Source of the DNA: Inonotus obliquus
Lineage: Eukaryota; Basidiomycota; Agaricomycetes; Hymenochaetales; Hymenochaetaceae
Assembly (NCBI GenBank): GCA_032164295.1
Contig: JAJHTX010000001.1
Location: forward strand, 3,906,001-3,970,000
Reading direction: 5' to 3'
Length of the DNA: 64,000 bases
Shown: positions 1 to 10,905 of the stretch, in pieces
Layout: each line of letters starts with the position of its first letter
Position numbering within the stretch: position 1 is the first letter of the stretch
Position numbers and translations under genes: made by a program
Notes under the pieces: model-generated
Told to the model about the DNA's origin: nothing
Seen by the model: only the letters and a program-made list of their open reading frames with translations
The model's database searches: none

Positions 1-542
1 TTGCGGCAGACAACGACCCCGAAGTCATTCCTTGGGAAGAGAAGGAAAGGATGGGACACATTTCCTAACATCACACACACGGATGAGATTTATAGGAGAG
101 CCAGTGCGCTTGATCATCTTCCATCATTGAATCAACTTGAACTTAGCTGAAAGAGTCATTGTACGTACGAATTTACACCGCAGCACAGCATTCGGCATCA
201 AACAAACTGTGACTCAGCTTCGGCTGCTAATATCAAACTAATAGGGAGTGGTGGCGAAGGTATCTGACTATTGTACTGATAAACTACCAGGGCAGTGGAA
301 GCGGGGCCTCACCAGTACATTAAACCGTTGAATTAAAGGAGTCTCGACTGTAGCGGGCAACAGGAATTTTAGACAAACACGCGAACTGATAAGGCCTGCG
401 GCATCTGGCCCCTTGCAGGTAGAACGTCCCGCTGGGCAGAGTTCCAACAAAGCCGAGCCTCGCGACGATGCATCAGATACGGAATGGTACAGATACAGAA
501 GACTACTTAATAAAATAGAATAATATACTCTCGGGCAGACAC
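1..542. other. No gene seen: 3' flank of the RTF2-like gene
   Basis: I find no open frame with recognisable protein features and no repeat in this stretch. It is the downstream side of the minus-strand gene that ends at 543 and probably holds its 3' UTR. Confidence 0.5.
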
Positions 543-1683
543 TCATGCATACTGTAGGGGCCAGTCAGTTGACCACACTCGTTCCAAAGCATGCGGTAAA
601 CTCACTCTATTGAATGTCCTCGTCATCCAAGCCGCATCCCCTTCTTTCTCGCCTTTCGACTTGCTCTCATACAAGCTTCGAACGGCATCGCTCATATGAG
701 CTTTGCGTTTCGCCTCCTCTTCTGCAAGACCGTTCACTACTGCTCGACTTGCGGCGGCAATAGTAGGGTTCACAGTCGGCACTGCCTTCGGCTTCTTTGA
801 CTCTCCCCGCGATTCAGTATCGCCCGTCGAATCTTCCGCCTTCCTCTTTTTTGACTTACTCTTCCCTTTGTCGCCCTTTTCACGTCGTTTGAGTTCCATT
901 GCCACGCGCATGACCGATTCTGTCTCGGGGTCTGGGTTCAACATGCGCACATCCTTAGCACGGTCATACTTCGTCCCGCACTGAGGACACAGTTCGAGCT
1001 GCTTGGCATCTGCATCTTTCGTTCCTTCCTTCTTTCCATCGCCTTTGTCTTCGTCTGAAGATAAGCCCCTTGATTGTGAAAGCGCTTTAAACCCAGATTG
1101 AGAAAGGACGCAACCGCACGTGACAATGTAGACGAATGGGACGGCACCATTCATCTCCCGAAGATTGAGGGGACAAATGAACTGTGCACGATCAGCTGAA
1201 GAATTGGGAGCGGCTGGTGTAGGATTCGGTGTTAACTTCAGAGTTTTCACGTCCTATAGCAAGCGATCAGTTTTAGGATAAAATGTTAATCTCAGAAGGT
1301 AGAAACTCACCTTCAACGACTTGATATGTCCGCATATCTCATCACCATCACCATAAGCCGTTTTATCCAACAGATACTCTAGGATTGCATCCTTATTGTA
1401 CAGCTTTCCTAGAGGACATGAAACAATAGGTTCTTCCAGTGGCCGCTGTCTCCTTCCGTCAGAGCACAGAACAGCAAAAGAGCTATCTGTATGCATACCT
1501 TCGACAGCGCACAAAAGAACCAACGGGCTCGTGTCTGGTTCGCCTTGTCTGCTTGCTCAGCCTACGTTGTTCAGAAGTGTCAGTAACTCGTACGTCTATC
1601 CCGCTCGCGAATGATTCACGTACCTTAGCTTTCGTCCTTACCAGATCACGTCTATCAGGGATACTTCCTCCATCATTACCCAT
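543..1683 (-). CDS. rtf2: Replication termination factor 2 (Rtf2) family protein
   Basis: Four exons read on the minus strand: ATG at 1683 with donor after 1624, a second exon ending in ...WFFCALSK, a third exon ending at 1311, and the last exon from 1253 to the stop at 543. The start MGNDGGSIPDRRDLVRTK, then PIVSCPLGKLYNKDAILEYL, is the typical Rtf2 head. The middle has a RING/U-box-like pattern: FICPLNLREMNG, TCGCVLS, then LCPQCGTKYD. In this family (fission yeast Rtf2, human RTF2) the protein acts at replication forks in the nucleus. The C-terminal third is lysine-rich and low in complexity (KGKSKSKKRKAED), as in homologues. Length and order look intact. The function is assigned by family; the splice sites are my reading. 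Confidence 0.9.
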
Positions 1684-1859
1684 GTTCAATCGCTGGCCTT
1701 GGTGAGAAATAGGTTGACTGAGGAATCAGTGGATGCCGCAGAAAGAACTTAAGGAGCGGGCTCTAAACTCTCCACGTGACACCGGAACCCTATGCAACCA
1801 TATGTAGTAACTTAGGGCTTATATACTTTCAGTATTAATATTATGACTGTTGATGGACC

Positions 1860-2945
1860 AGAACTGCCGAATTTTGAGGGTTTAAAAATCGCCGTGTATG
1901 TAGAAGACTACCGTGAGCATCGCACAATGGGCACAGAATATTTGTGCATGGTACATTGGATTAACTATAAATAACCACCACCTTTGCCACTACCAAACCT
2001 GTCGGCTAAGGAGCGCGCGTCTGAGATCAACTTGGTGCGCTGCTTCTCAACCATAAGACGGCCACCTAGGGATCGGCAGCGTACGTATACGGGTACGCGC
2101 GTAAAGTTAAGACCTCCTACGGCATACGAGCCGTACTGTACGTCACCGTACTCTTCATATCCAAGCAGGGTACGGATACGCAGCGGGCGTATACAGAATA
2201 CGGTCGTATGCACGGTAGCAAGAGGAATTCTTAAGAAACGAGGAAAGGTACATCAAGAATCATTGATCGGGGATGGTCTTGTGTCGCTCCGAGACGCTTA
2301 GTATGCTTGCCCGAGAGACTGGATGGGAACCTCACCGATTTCAATGGTATGTCTGCCTGAAAGTCTCGTACATTCAAGTTGCCCGGGCCCGGCGGGCCGG
2401 GTGATGTCGGTATACGGGATGATTCATACGCCATTGCACGTTTCGATGTCGGTTCCAAGAGTTATGGAAGACATATCCATCATTTCTATGCTCCTCAACT
2501 CGGACGAACAAGCGTAAACTGCAAAATGAAGTAAACATCTCTCCTGATCATCCTCTCGTGACCGTATACCGTATTTGCCGTATACGACCGTTTACGCCTA
2601 AATTCGGATTTCTTGATACGTAATGCGGTCCGTACAATACAGATCCGTAAAATAAGTCCTCTGCCTCCATACGAGTACAGAGCGTATCTGTATACGCACG
2701 GGCCGTATCCGTACATTACGGTACGCTGCCGATCCCTACGGCCACCTAGGAGCATGTCTCGCGAGTGTTCCCAAATAGCGGCAGTCCTGTCTTCGTCTTC
2801 ATTCTTCTTCTCATTCTTCTTCTCATCCTGGTGCATCTCTACGAGCGTCTTCCCTCGGGACAATTTCTACTGTTAGCAAAACTAATTCAGCAGGGTCACT
2901 GACAGTTGACGGTCCGAGTAAACATACGTTATGCTCGGCATGCTG
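1860..2945 (-). pseudogene. Dead duplicate of the 3' end of the GPALPP/DUF3752 gene
   Basis: Outside the transposon at 2067-2738, this DNA matches the 3' part and downstream flank of the intact GPALPP gene at 5760-6170. Both share the terminal coding stretch (ending DRFGSGKGGGYL), the acidic/lysine EKKNEKKNED stretch, the last intron, and the flank GAGGGTTTAAA just beyond the stop. Only the last exon and part of the preceding intron remain. No start or GPALPP repeats are present, and the exon is broken by a 672-bp insertion. The copy loses similarity near 2940. Confidence 0.8.
2067..2738. mobile_element. Non-autonomous hAT-type element (MITE), 672 bp, with 8-bp target duplication
   Basis: The ends are inverted: TAGGGATCGGCAGCGTAC at 2067-2084 and its reverse complement at 2721-2738. 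The 8 bp CGGCCACC occurs directly on both sides, at 2059-2066 and 2739-2746. Eight-base duplications plus TAGGG-type ends are characteristic of hAT elements. The intact paralogue near 5950-5970 gives the empty site (CGACCGCC followed by TAGG), so the boundaries are known. The GTATAC motif recurs towards both ends (2085, 2189, 2410, 2564, 2580, 2690), resembling the subterminal repeats bound by hAT transposases. No transposase frame is present, so mobility would need an element elsewhere. Confidence 0.88.
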
Positions 2946-3373
2946 CACCCCACTAGCTGCCAGGTAAGCAGATAGGGATGGTCTAGGATAGAAGACATGG
3001 GTGTCGACCATCATTAAGTCGAATGTTCTAAGTCGAAAAGCTTAGGTCCTCAAGTCGAGCTTACTCAGTCGTGAAAGCAAAGTCCTAAGAGGTGTAAGTA
3101 TAAGGATGAGAGTGTCTGATGACGAAAGCTACGATAACAGATGCGAGAGGGGGCATAGTGGAGGTGAAGAGGTCGCAGAAGAAGACAATGGTTTCGACGT
3201 TCGTCCGCTATGTGTGCGAAAGCATGAGGCGGAAGAATGAGACGAACCTTTACAGCCACCCAACGATCAAGGCATCTGTCCGCACCAAAAAACCAACCAA
3301 TGCGCACCGAGACAACAGAACGAATCGTAGAAGGAGCGTGGAGATGGAAAGTATAAAGTCGACAATGTTGTTC

Positions 3374-5599
3374 TCAAGCCGACCAGGTGGTGCGGTAGAA
3401 GTCGGCGTACTTGAACCTCTTCCTGATCTGGTCCAGCAAGTACCAGCCAGGGGTGCAGTACGTAACATGATTGCCGGTCGAGCCGCCTATGTTCTGTCCA
3501 GAGTGAAGTTGGCCAACGATGCGAGCTTTACCTTTTTTCGTGTGCCAGACGAGGGAGCCCGAGTCTCCTTTACCGGAGAAGACTTCGACAAACTTGTTGC
3601 CCGAGTTGTAGATACCGAGCTCGATGGACTCGATGCCGACTGCGTTATGAGTGAACGAAACGAGGCCGGCGTAGCGTCCGACGGTGAGGTCGGTACGGTT
3701 GCCGACTTTGCCGACGATAAGGCAGCGCTGGCCTTCCTCGTCGATTTCTGCAGGGTTGTCGAGGTCCTCCTTCGTGGCGCAGCCCTCGATCCGAAGCTTC
3801 CTCCGGTCGGGAAACTTGAACGTGGTCTGACCATCACGACGAGGATAGAACATATCCGCAAGGTCTCCAGGATCGTACTTGGATCCTGAATAAGGTTGTT
3901 TTCGTTAGACGAGGTAAACAAGATAAATCGAAACGCACCGAGATCAACGACGTTGCCCTCGAACTCATCCCTAACCTTCGCCCCAGCAGCTAAGAACGCA
4001 GCCCAGTCTGAGGTATATAGTGTGCCGCCTTCGACGTCGACCGAGATGGCTGCAGCATATTGAACGTGCCCAATGTTGCGGTGAAGCTTGATGTTGGACC
4101 AGTATTTCGTGGCGTCATCGTGGAGGGCCTCGAGATCGGCGATAGCTTCCATCTCGTCGTCCAATTGGCGTTTCTTCACCTTGATCGCTTTCGCGTTCCG
4201 AGCGTTCCGGGCATCCTGCCCCTCATTCACCTGCAGTTTGACGATATCTCGGGCCCAAAGGTCAGCGAGAATGCCACGATCAGCAATGGCCTTCGTGATC
4301 TCGTCGAGGCCGCGCTGGAATCGACGCATTCCGCACACTCGAACGTGTTTCTTAGGTGCGCCGTCTCTGTGCTCGTAATCGACGGCGGTGTTCTTGCGCA
4401 GGACGTGGCAGTTACTGACTCCGTAAACCTTGTTGCTAGGGTTGCCGTTCTTGTCTTTGTTCTCGTGGAACCAGAGCGTAAGAGTGCCCTGGGAATCCTC
4501 CTCCTCCATTTCTTCGGTCGCAAGGGGAACGCCGAGAAGAGCAGTAAGGAAGCGACGGACATAATGGGTAGCATCGCTGCTGTCGGCATGGTACAGAAGG
4601 GGCGGTCCTGCGAGCCTCTGCAGGACCGCCTCGCGCCATTCCACAACAACACCCTTGACTCCGTTCTTCAGCAGGAGCGCAAGAATCTCTTGGGAGACCT
4701 CGTGGGCGGTATCGGCGGAGGTAGAACCAGGAATGACGCCGATCCATATGACGACGGGACCGAGACTCCCCTTCGCCTCCTCTCCCAGCGATGCGTGGGT
4801 GAAGAAACGGGCAGGGTCGACGGAGGACCAGTGGATCTGCCGAGCCTTGAGCAGGTCACAAATCTGGGGACCGACAGCGTCCCAGACACCATTGAGCGGG
4901 GTGTCGAAGACTCCCCGGAGCGACTTGACGGGGAGATGGGCGTGTCTGCCGACGAGCTTGGGGAAGGGCGCAGTGAGGAAGTCCGAACGGTAAACGAGGA
5001 CTGGGTGGTCGCCGTCCCCGGTGATGCCGTTATAATAAGACGTCCTCTCGTACTCGTCGGGGCCGTAATTCGAGACAACGGCGGCACCGCTGGCGAAGCT
5101 GAGGGCGGAGGCATTGGACGACATAGTCACATCGCTTAGGACCGGGGAGCCGGGCGAGCGAGGCGGGCTGAAACCCTTGTGTTGCTGGCCCTTGAGGTTA
5201 ATACACTCGAGAGCGAAGAGGGAGAGTTCTGTACGGAAGGTGGTAAGTGTGGTATAGACGCGGGAAGAAGTTAAAGGACTCGCTCAGCAGCTCCGGGTGG
5301 TCTCTCATAGTTTCGACCACCTGCGCGGCGAGTTCGGACACTCCTATAAGGGAGATGATAAGTATGGCATAGATTTTGCAATGAGCTGATAGGGACGAGC
5401 GAGTCTCTCCCTCTCGGAATGACTAACTAGCGCTAACGACGCTGGAAGGCATGCCCTTGGCGTGCAAAAAGATCAAGGGACTCGCCTTCGCCTAGAAGAC
5501 CAGCTTTGTTCAGTTCATCTTCCGTGAATGGCAAAGCTTCGAAAGGTCAGTGTGGAATAGACGAAGGTAAAAACGATGGGTCTCACTAGGAGGATCCAT
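3374..5599 (-). CDS. Trypsin-like serine-protease-fold protein (lineage-specific)
   Basis: The long exon (to 3939) and final exon (3885-3374) are joined by a clean intron at 3938-3886. They carry a chymotrypsin-like set: a His in SNCHVLRKN, an Asp in LYTSDWAAF and the Ser in GKGDSGSLVWH. An insertion rich in charged, helical residues lies between His and Asp. I do not recognise a characterised enzyme; similar proteins are common unnamed products in mushroom genomes. The main exon's first ATG is 5124, but coding continues upstream. Exons at 5599-5587 (MDPP) and 5536-5438 (TEDELNKAGLLGEGESLDLF) join in phase to one starting at 5343. How exon 3 joins the main exon is unresolved: the best options are introns of only 31 or 37 nt. 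No signal peptide is visible. Confidence 0.72.
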
Positions 5600-5862
5600 A
5601 ATGAAGTCGTAAACGCAGTGTTGAGAAAAGTTCGCAGATGGGCAGAGTGGGTTGGGGACGAGAAGAAGTGAAGAGCTCCTCTTATAACACCCGTGATTTT
5701 CAATTGGCGTGTCTCACTTATCGTAACGCATACTATGTAGGCTACCAGTGTAATGCTACCGAATATTGAGGGTTTAAACATCGCCGTATAAAAAGGCTAC
5801 CGCCGTGAGCGAAGCATAGCGGGTACAGATCTATCAGTACTAATGTGCATGGTATGGATTAA

Positions 5863-7065
5863 CTATAAATAACCACCACCTTTGCCACTACCAAACCTGT
5901 CGCCTAAGGAACGCGCGTCTGAGATCAACTTGCTGCGCTGCTTATCATCCATAAGACGACCGCCTAGGGCCATGTCTCGCGAGTGTTCCCAAATAGCGGC
6001 AGGCTTATCTTCGTCTTCATTCTTCTTCTCATTCTTCTTCTCATCCTGGTGCATCTCTACGAGCGTCTTCCCTCGAGACGATTTCTATTGTTAGATAACA
6101 CCTGAATCAGCAAGATCACTGGAGGCAGACAGGCTGAATGGCCGTACGTTATGCTCATCGACAACCATGCGCAGCTCTAAATCTCTTTGTCTTTTCCTTT
6201 GGACATCACGGTCGTCACGAACATCATCTTCGGCATTCGCGGCTCGACGCTTTTTGCCTGCAACCTCATCCGCAATTCGCTGCTGACGCTCTTCAGGAGT
6301 TTCGGTCCACAAATTGTTGGGGGCCGAGCGCGATGCTGTACTTCCCCCGCGCGAGAATTGACGAGCTTTCAGTTTGGTTGGGTCACCGAGGCCTATGAGA
6401 AGCGGTTCAATAAATCAGCATGAGTCAACAGAAGAATTATCAAGTACATACGGCCAAGGAGGTCAGAGGAGGAAGGGGGTACGAGCATCCATTCTTCGCG
6501 TTTCGGTTTCTTCGGTCGCGCTGCTTCCTGCGAGTACATCGTCAGCTGCATGTTTACATGTGATGTGCGAAATCGAACATACCTCAACATTCTGCTTCCT
6601 ACGTTCCTCCCTTTCCAGAAATTCTCGTACCCCATCATTCAAAGCGTTCGTGCCTTGTGCCATTTCTGCAGGCGGCTTTGGTCCATATTCGTCTTCATCA
6701 TCCTCATCCTCCTCAATGGCATGCGATGATCGGTTGGGGCCAGGCAAGGAGGGTCCCAAGATTCGCCGAGCTGGACCTGGCGGTGACAGGGACCGTGTAG
6801 ATGTCCCTGCTTCCGCTCGACCTGACTGTACTGTTGGACGTTTGACGAGGAGTTCAGGTGGAAGTGCCGGCCCATATTCGTCGTCGTCTTCATCATCTTT
6901 CCCGGCACGAGGAGGGGTTATGTTGGGGATCTGAGGGCCTACAACATCTCTTGAAGGCGAGATAAGTTGAGGCCCGACCTCTTCCCCCGAGTCATCGGTT
7001 TCACTATGGTTTATCGCCCGCTTGCTGAGCAACTCTTCAGGTATTTGAGGGCCAATGGATGTCAT
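5863..7065 (-). CDS. GPALPP-motif protein with C-terminal DUF3752 domain
   Basis: The start at 7065 gives MTSIGPQIPEELLSKR, the usual first motif of the family. Further G-P-x-x-P motifs follow (VGPQIPNI, EYGPALPPELL, ILGPSLPGP, EYGPKPPAEM), separated by acidic runs. The downstream exons encode TETPEERQQRIADEV, a basic region, and the DUF3752 tail AIWEHSRDMALGGR...DRFGSGKGGGYL. The last intron lies between DEHN and KSSRGKTL, near 6140-6089. Family members (human GPALPP1) are small, disordered, probably nuclear proteins of unknown role. This is the only complete copy here; fragments lie at 1860-2945 and 9060-9480. It faces away from the F-box-like pseudogene at 7450, with 384 bp between the starts. 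Confidence 0.85.
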
Positions 7066-7449
7066 TGCAGAAACAGGCTGATCAGTGATCGACGCGACGC
7101 GAATCATCTTGGCCGAACACGTGAGTATCGACCAAATAAGAACAAACTTTGACTTTCTTGCCTTGCGCATGTTGAAATTTGAAAGATTTTATCTCATCAT
7201 TGATGGACCTCAACGAGGGTGTGTACCGGCGGTCATTAGTGTTCCCTACCAGATGGAAAGGGCGGTGAAAAACATGTTACAGATTCAACGCTGGCTTCAT
7301 TTGCGCGCGCACGATAACAGTCACCCGTTGGTCGCGATGGATCACCATCAATTTGGGAGAGGCGCAGATATACAACCACGTTCCCATGCCTGTGAGCGGC
7401 GATTGACAACTTTTTCTTGTCCTGTGGTATTCTACCTCCATGCCTAACC

Positions 7450-8519
7450 ATGGACACCTGTACCATAGAACTCATTACCCGCATTATCGATTATGCATGC
7501 TCGTCTGACTTCGGATAAACAGCTCGTAATATTGGTCTCGTCTCAAAATACCCCGATCTACCGCGGAGCCGATCGAATTCCGAACCATATCAGTTTCTGG
7601 CACTACACAACTTAAAGGGGCCATTCTGAGGCCACAACTCGTAAAAACCTCACCCGAAATAACTCCAAACGAGAGATCTATTCACATCCGACATCTTAAT
7701 ATTCATATGCGAACTGGCAAAAGAGGACGCAGTCGTGACTGACGCCTATCGTCGGTGAGTGGATTATTGGCGTTGTACCTCGAAAGGCGCTCGGGCAGCG
7801 CGGACGTACGAAAAAACTGAACAGGAAATTTGGGAATTAGCTACGTTACTTGTCCAGAGTACGTGTACCAACCTTCGAACGCTGTTCCTATCAACCTCCA
7901 GGAATTGGCGTATGCCGAGACGACCCAATCCTGGTCACGTTCATGCAAAGTCTCTCGACACGTTGTCTGGCACTGCGTTTCCGACACTTACATCTCTCAC
8001 TCTGATGCATAACGCGAACCCGGAGAATATACTAGCACCCACGGTGCCACGTCTGCAAAGGCTTCATATTACATCACCGATGCTTTTTTCGAGCACGGTC
8101 TCCAATCAAGATGAAATTACTCCGCAGAGCCATCCGTTGCTCGCCTTGTTACGAAATGAAGATTCCGAGTTAACCCAACTCGTCATTTACGGTGTCGGAG
8201 TGCGAGCGAGCAAAAGGGCACTTGACGCCATACTTGACGTGAACTGGAGAACTTCATTGAGCTGCGGAAGACTTCCAGGAAAGCTGAAATCGGTAGTTAT
8301 AAACAGTCTTACATGCCGAACTTCTGTTTTGGCCCCGTTTTCAAATATCTCAGTTATATGAGAAGGGTGAATGATTTTGTTGGTACTATAGCGAAATTGA
8401 ACGTCAGCGGATTTGAGGCGCATTTGCCTATGCGAATTTCTATATTCCCAGAAGTAGGAAAGAGAGAATATCAGCTGTTGCTAGCGGACTGGAAGGAGCA
8501 ATGCCTCGCAAATCCATGA
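7450..8519 (+). pseudogene. F-box-like family pseudogene (tandem unit 1)
   Basis: It aligns over its whole length with the intact gene at 9663-10712. It begins MDTCTIELITRIIDYACSSD and ends in the shared DWKEQCLANP followed by a stop. It is broken: the codon expected to be CAA in the FGQTARN motif is TAA at 7516-7518, and about 30 bases later a one-base loss (AAATACCCC-GATC) shifts the frame. A long open stretch from about 7760 to 8310 shows that decay is recent. The family start (L-x-T/E-RIV-EYAC-SDFG) is F-box-like, and the rest has irregular leucine-rich segments such as LTSLTLMHNA. Confidence 0.85.
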
Positions 8520-8576
8520 TAAACAATTACACGTTATCATAGATGTAGCGCTAGTTCCTTCTATCGCACAATATCA

Positions 8577-8985
8577 ATGAAGGAACGCATTCTAAGATGC
8601 TCTGAGTGTGTCAGGTAGTATCGTGAGGTTCTCCTTGTTCAGCTCCAGGACATTACTAGTCCGTGGGATAAGTATATCGGAAATTTACTACGTGCGAGTA
8701 AAATTGCAAGCTCCAACCCTATACTGAGTTCATGTAGGGTCCACATTATCGCTCCGATCAAGGCTCTTCGAGAACGAAAGCCAACAATCAAATATTCCGG
8801 CTCAATTAAACCGAAGCTAGTCCACTTTATCGTGCTCCGTATTCGTAAAAGACCGCTGTCGCACGTAAGACTAAAAGACGTCGACTGTTGATGCGTCGCA
8901 AGAACATCTTCATACCAAGCCCGGCTCGCTAGCTGCGTCATCGACCGTCTCAATGAGGGGAAACGAACATCAACGAGCACCGCCT
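8577..8985 (-). pseudogene. Carboxylesterase fragment (3' end, decayed; unit 1)
   Basis: Read on the minus strand, it still shows FPSLRRSMTQLASR (compare FTSLRRSMSQLAG in the esterase at 15357-17591). A frame-broken version of the YGAPQNGPASVQLSRNIIDYW segment follows, and then the last exon NVLELNKENLTILPDT, with a stop where the intact copies continue. No N-terminal exons, nucleophile elbow or oxyanion hole are present. It starts only about 60 bp beyond the F-box pseudogene, the same tail-to-tail order as in units 2 and 3. Confidence 0.75.
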
Positions 8986-9059
8986 AAACTCACTCGAAAG
9001 AAGTGCTTATACATTCAGGTGATGCGCACGGTATTGTCGTCACCTGGGATCATTAATTG

Positions 9060-9480
9060 TGCTGCGCTACATTTCATCCTTAAGATGACTACCTAGGGCC
9101 ATGCTTCGCGAGTGATGCCGAATAGTGATGGGTTGGTCTCCTTCTCTTTCTTCTTCTCATTCAGGTGCATCTAGAGTCTTCCCTTAACACGATTCTATTG
9201 TTACGGAACACCTCAATCAATACGGCCATTGAAAGTAGAAGGATTGAACAAACGTACGTCGTGCTCAACGTTCGCAGCTCCAGATCACCTTGTCTTTTTC
9301 TTCTGTCGTTGCGATCGGAACCGTCTTCGACATTCGCAGCTCGTCGCTTTTCGCTTGCGACTTCACCTGCAATTCCTTGCTGACGTTCTTCAGGGGTTTC
9401 GGTATACAAGTTTTCAGGCGCTATATGATTCAGTGCTTGAGGGATACAACGTTCCGTGAATTGACAAGATAGTGGAAGTT
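9060..9480 (-). pseudogene. Third, partial copy of the GPALPP/DUF3752 gene (unit 2)
   Basis: Minus-strand reading shows LYTETPEERQQGIAGEVASE and the basic RKRQGDLELR, matching the penultimate exon of the gene at 5863-7065. A decayed last exon follows near 9080-9190, still with the ACCTAGGGCCATG and CATTCAGGTGCATC landmarks. The N-terminal GPALPP repeats are missing, and the copy stops near the GAATTGACAAGAT motif. It lies just upstream of, and divergent from, the F-box gene at 9663, as the intact gene does in unit 1. Confidence 0.8.
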
Positions 9481-9662
9481 GCTGAGCCAGTCTAAGGCTC
9501 GATCTCCTGCCCACACCGTGAAAGTATGAAAGCACGAGCCAATCACGTCGATCCTAACCTCTAGAAAGAGCGATGACAAATCACCGCCTTCGCAACTCGC
9601 GTCGCGTTCTCTTATCAATACTTCTTGCGATCAATCATCCACCTTGACTTGGAGCGACTCTC

Positions 9663-10712
9663 ATGAACACTTGCCCCACGGAGCTCGTTACCCGCATTGT
9701 CGAGTATGCATGCTCGTCTGACTTTGGGCAAACAGCTCGCAATATCGGTCTCGCCTCAAAGTACCTCCGTTCCATCGCAGAGCCCATCGAAATTCGAACC
9801 ATATCAATTTCTGGGCTTGAACAACTGCAAGGAGCCATTTCGAGACTACAACTCGTTACAACCTCATCCGAAACGACTCCGAACGCGAGAATAATTCCCG
9901 TCCGGCATCTATTCATATGCGAGCTGACCTTGTACGCTGCTGATACCTGTCGCCAGCGAGGGAATTATTGGAGTGCTACATCGGAAGGCTCTCAGGCAGA
10001 GGCAACGAACCAAAGAACTGGACGTAAATTCTGGGAGTTGGCTACGTTCCTCGTCCAGAGTACGAGTGCCAGTCTTCGAACGCTGTCCCTATCAACCTCC
10101 GAGAACTGGTGCATGTTGATCTCCAACCATATTCATGCCAAGGCCCTCGACGCCATATCCGGTACCACGTTTCCGAATCTTACATCACTGACTCTGATGC
10201 ATAACGCGAGCTCGGCAATGATTGCATCTGCCTATTCTGGATCGTCGTTTAGAGCACCTACGATTCCACGTCTACGAAGGCTCCATATCACTTCAAGCAT
10301 GCTTATGGGTCAAGGCACGATGTTCCCGCGCAGCCATCCATTATTCGCCATCTTACGAGGTGAATGTTCCGAGCTGACTCAACTCGTTATTTGCGATGCC
10401 AGATTTTGGACGAGTGAACAAGCACTTACAGGCGTATTTGGCGAGGACTGGAGAACCTCATTGAGTGGCAGGACACTTCCAGGAAGGCTGAAATCGGTCA
10501 TCCTAAGACACGGTTACGTGCAACGCGTTCCCCGCGCCCGTGGATATTTCATTCTTGAGCAAATGATGGAAAGATTTGTTAATACTATAGCGGAGTTGAA
10601 TGTCAGCGGATTGGAGGCGCGTGTACCTCCTTCTGTGGTCGCGGAATCTGGGAAGGGGGAATACGAGCACTTGCTGGAAGACTGGAAGGAGCAATGCCTT
10701 GCGAATCCATGA
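9663..10712 (+). CDS. F-box-like / leucine-rich family protein (intact copy, unit 2)
   Basis: A single uninterrupted exon of 349 codons with the first in-frame ATG at 9663. The N-terminus MNTCPTELVTRIVEYACSSD, then FGQTARNIGLASKYLRSIAEP, has the spacing of a degenerate F-box: a short helix, the 'RIV' core, then the 'VSKxLR' helix. The rest has leucine-rich stretches (FPNLTSLTLMHNASS, IPRLRRLHITSS, CSELTQLVICDA) that could form an LRR-like solenoid. If the F-box is real, it would recruit a target to an SCF ubiquitin ligase; that is inference. Broken relatives lie at 7450 and 11294-15250, and more distant ones at 60855 and 62797. The product name is uncertain, but gene reality is strong because the frame is open while its neighbours are broken. 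Confidence 0.75.
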   Translation: MNTCPTELVTRIVEYACSSDFGQTARNIGLASKYLRSIAEPIEIRTISISGLEQLQGAISRLQLVTTSSETTPNARIIPVRHLFICELTLYAADTCRQRGNYWSATSEGSQAEATNQRTGRKFWELATFLVQSTSASLRTLSLSTSENWCMLISNHIHAKALDAISGTTFPNLTSLTLMHNASSAMIASAYSGSSFRAPTIPRLRRLHITSSMLMGQGTMFPRSHPLFAILRGECSELTQLVICDARFWTSEQALTGVFGEDWRTSLSGRTLPGRLKSVILRHGYVQRVPRARGYFILEQMMERFVNTIAELNVSGLEARVPPSVVAESGKGEYEHLLEDWKEQCLANP

Positions 10713-10799
10713 ACAAGTAATTGCGTGTCACTTTTGTTGCATAAGTATGTATTTCGATCTATTCAGATTCAGATAGCTAGGCTTACATAAAAGTATCAA

Positions 10800-10905
10800 T
10801 CAGGGAGAGCTTCCAGATGTGCGCATTCAGCAGCCGTTCCTGTTTGTCCTCAGAAACCTGTTGGGTACCATCGTGAAATTCTCGTTCGTTGTTCAGTTCC
10901 CGTCA
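10800..10905 (-). pseudogene. Last-exon remnant of a carboxylesterase (unit 2)
   Basis: The minus strand reads ...ELNNERE, then a frame-shifted TQQVSEDKQERLLNAH, which corresponds to ELNSENLAMIPDTFRDKQIEFLNAHPEALLH in the intact esterases. Only this terminal exon survives. It begins about 90 bp after the stop of the F-box gene, the same order and orientation as in units 1 and 3. Confidence 0.65.

Noticed and set aside
2495..2863. Minus-strand frame across the MITE edge
   Set aside because: It reads from the duplicated DUF3752 exon into transposon sequence, so it is a chance fusion.
4060..5139. Plus-strand frame of 359 codons, and a 256-codon one at 3119-3889
   Set aside because: Both are antisense to the protease-like gene, whose minus-strand frame has catalytic motifs and matching introns. 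The plus frames have no domain.
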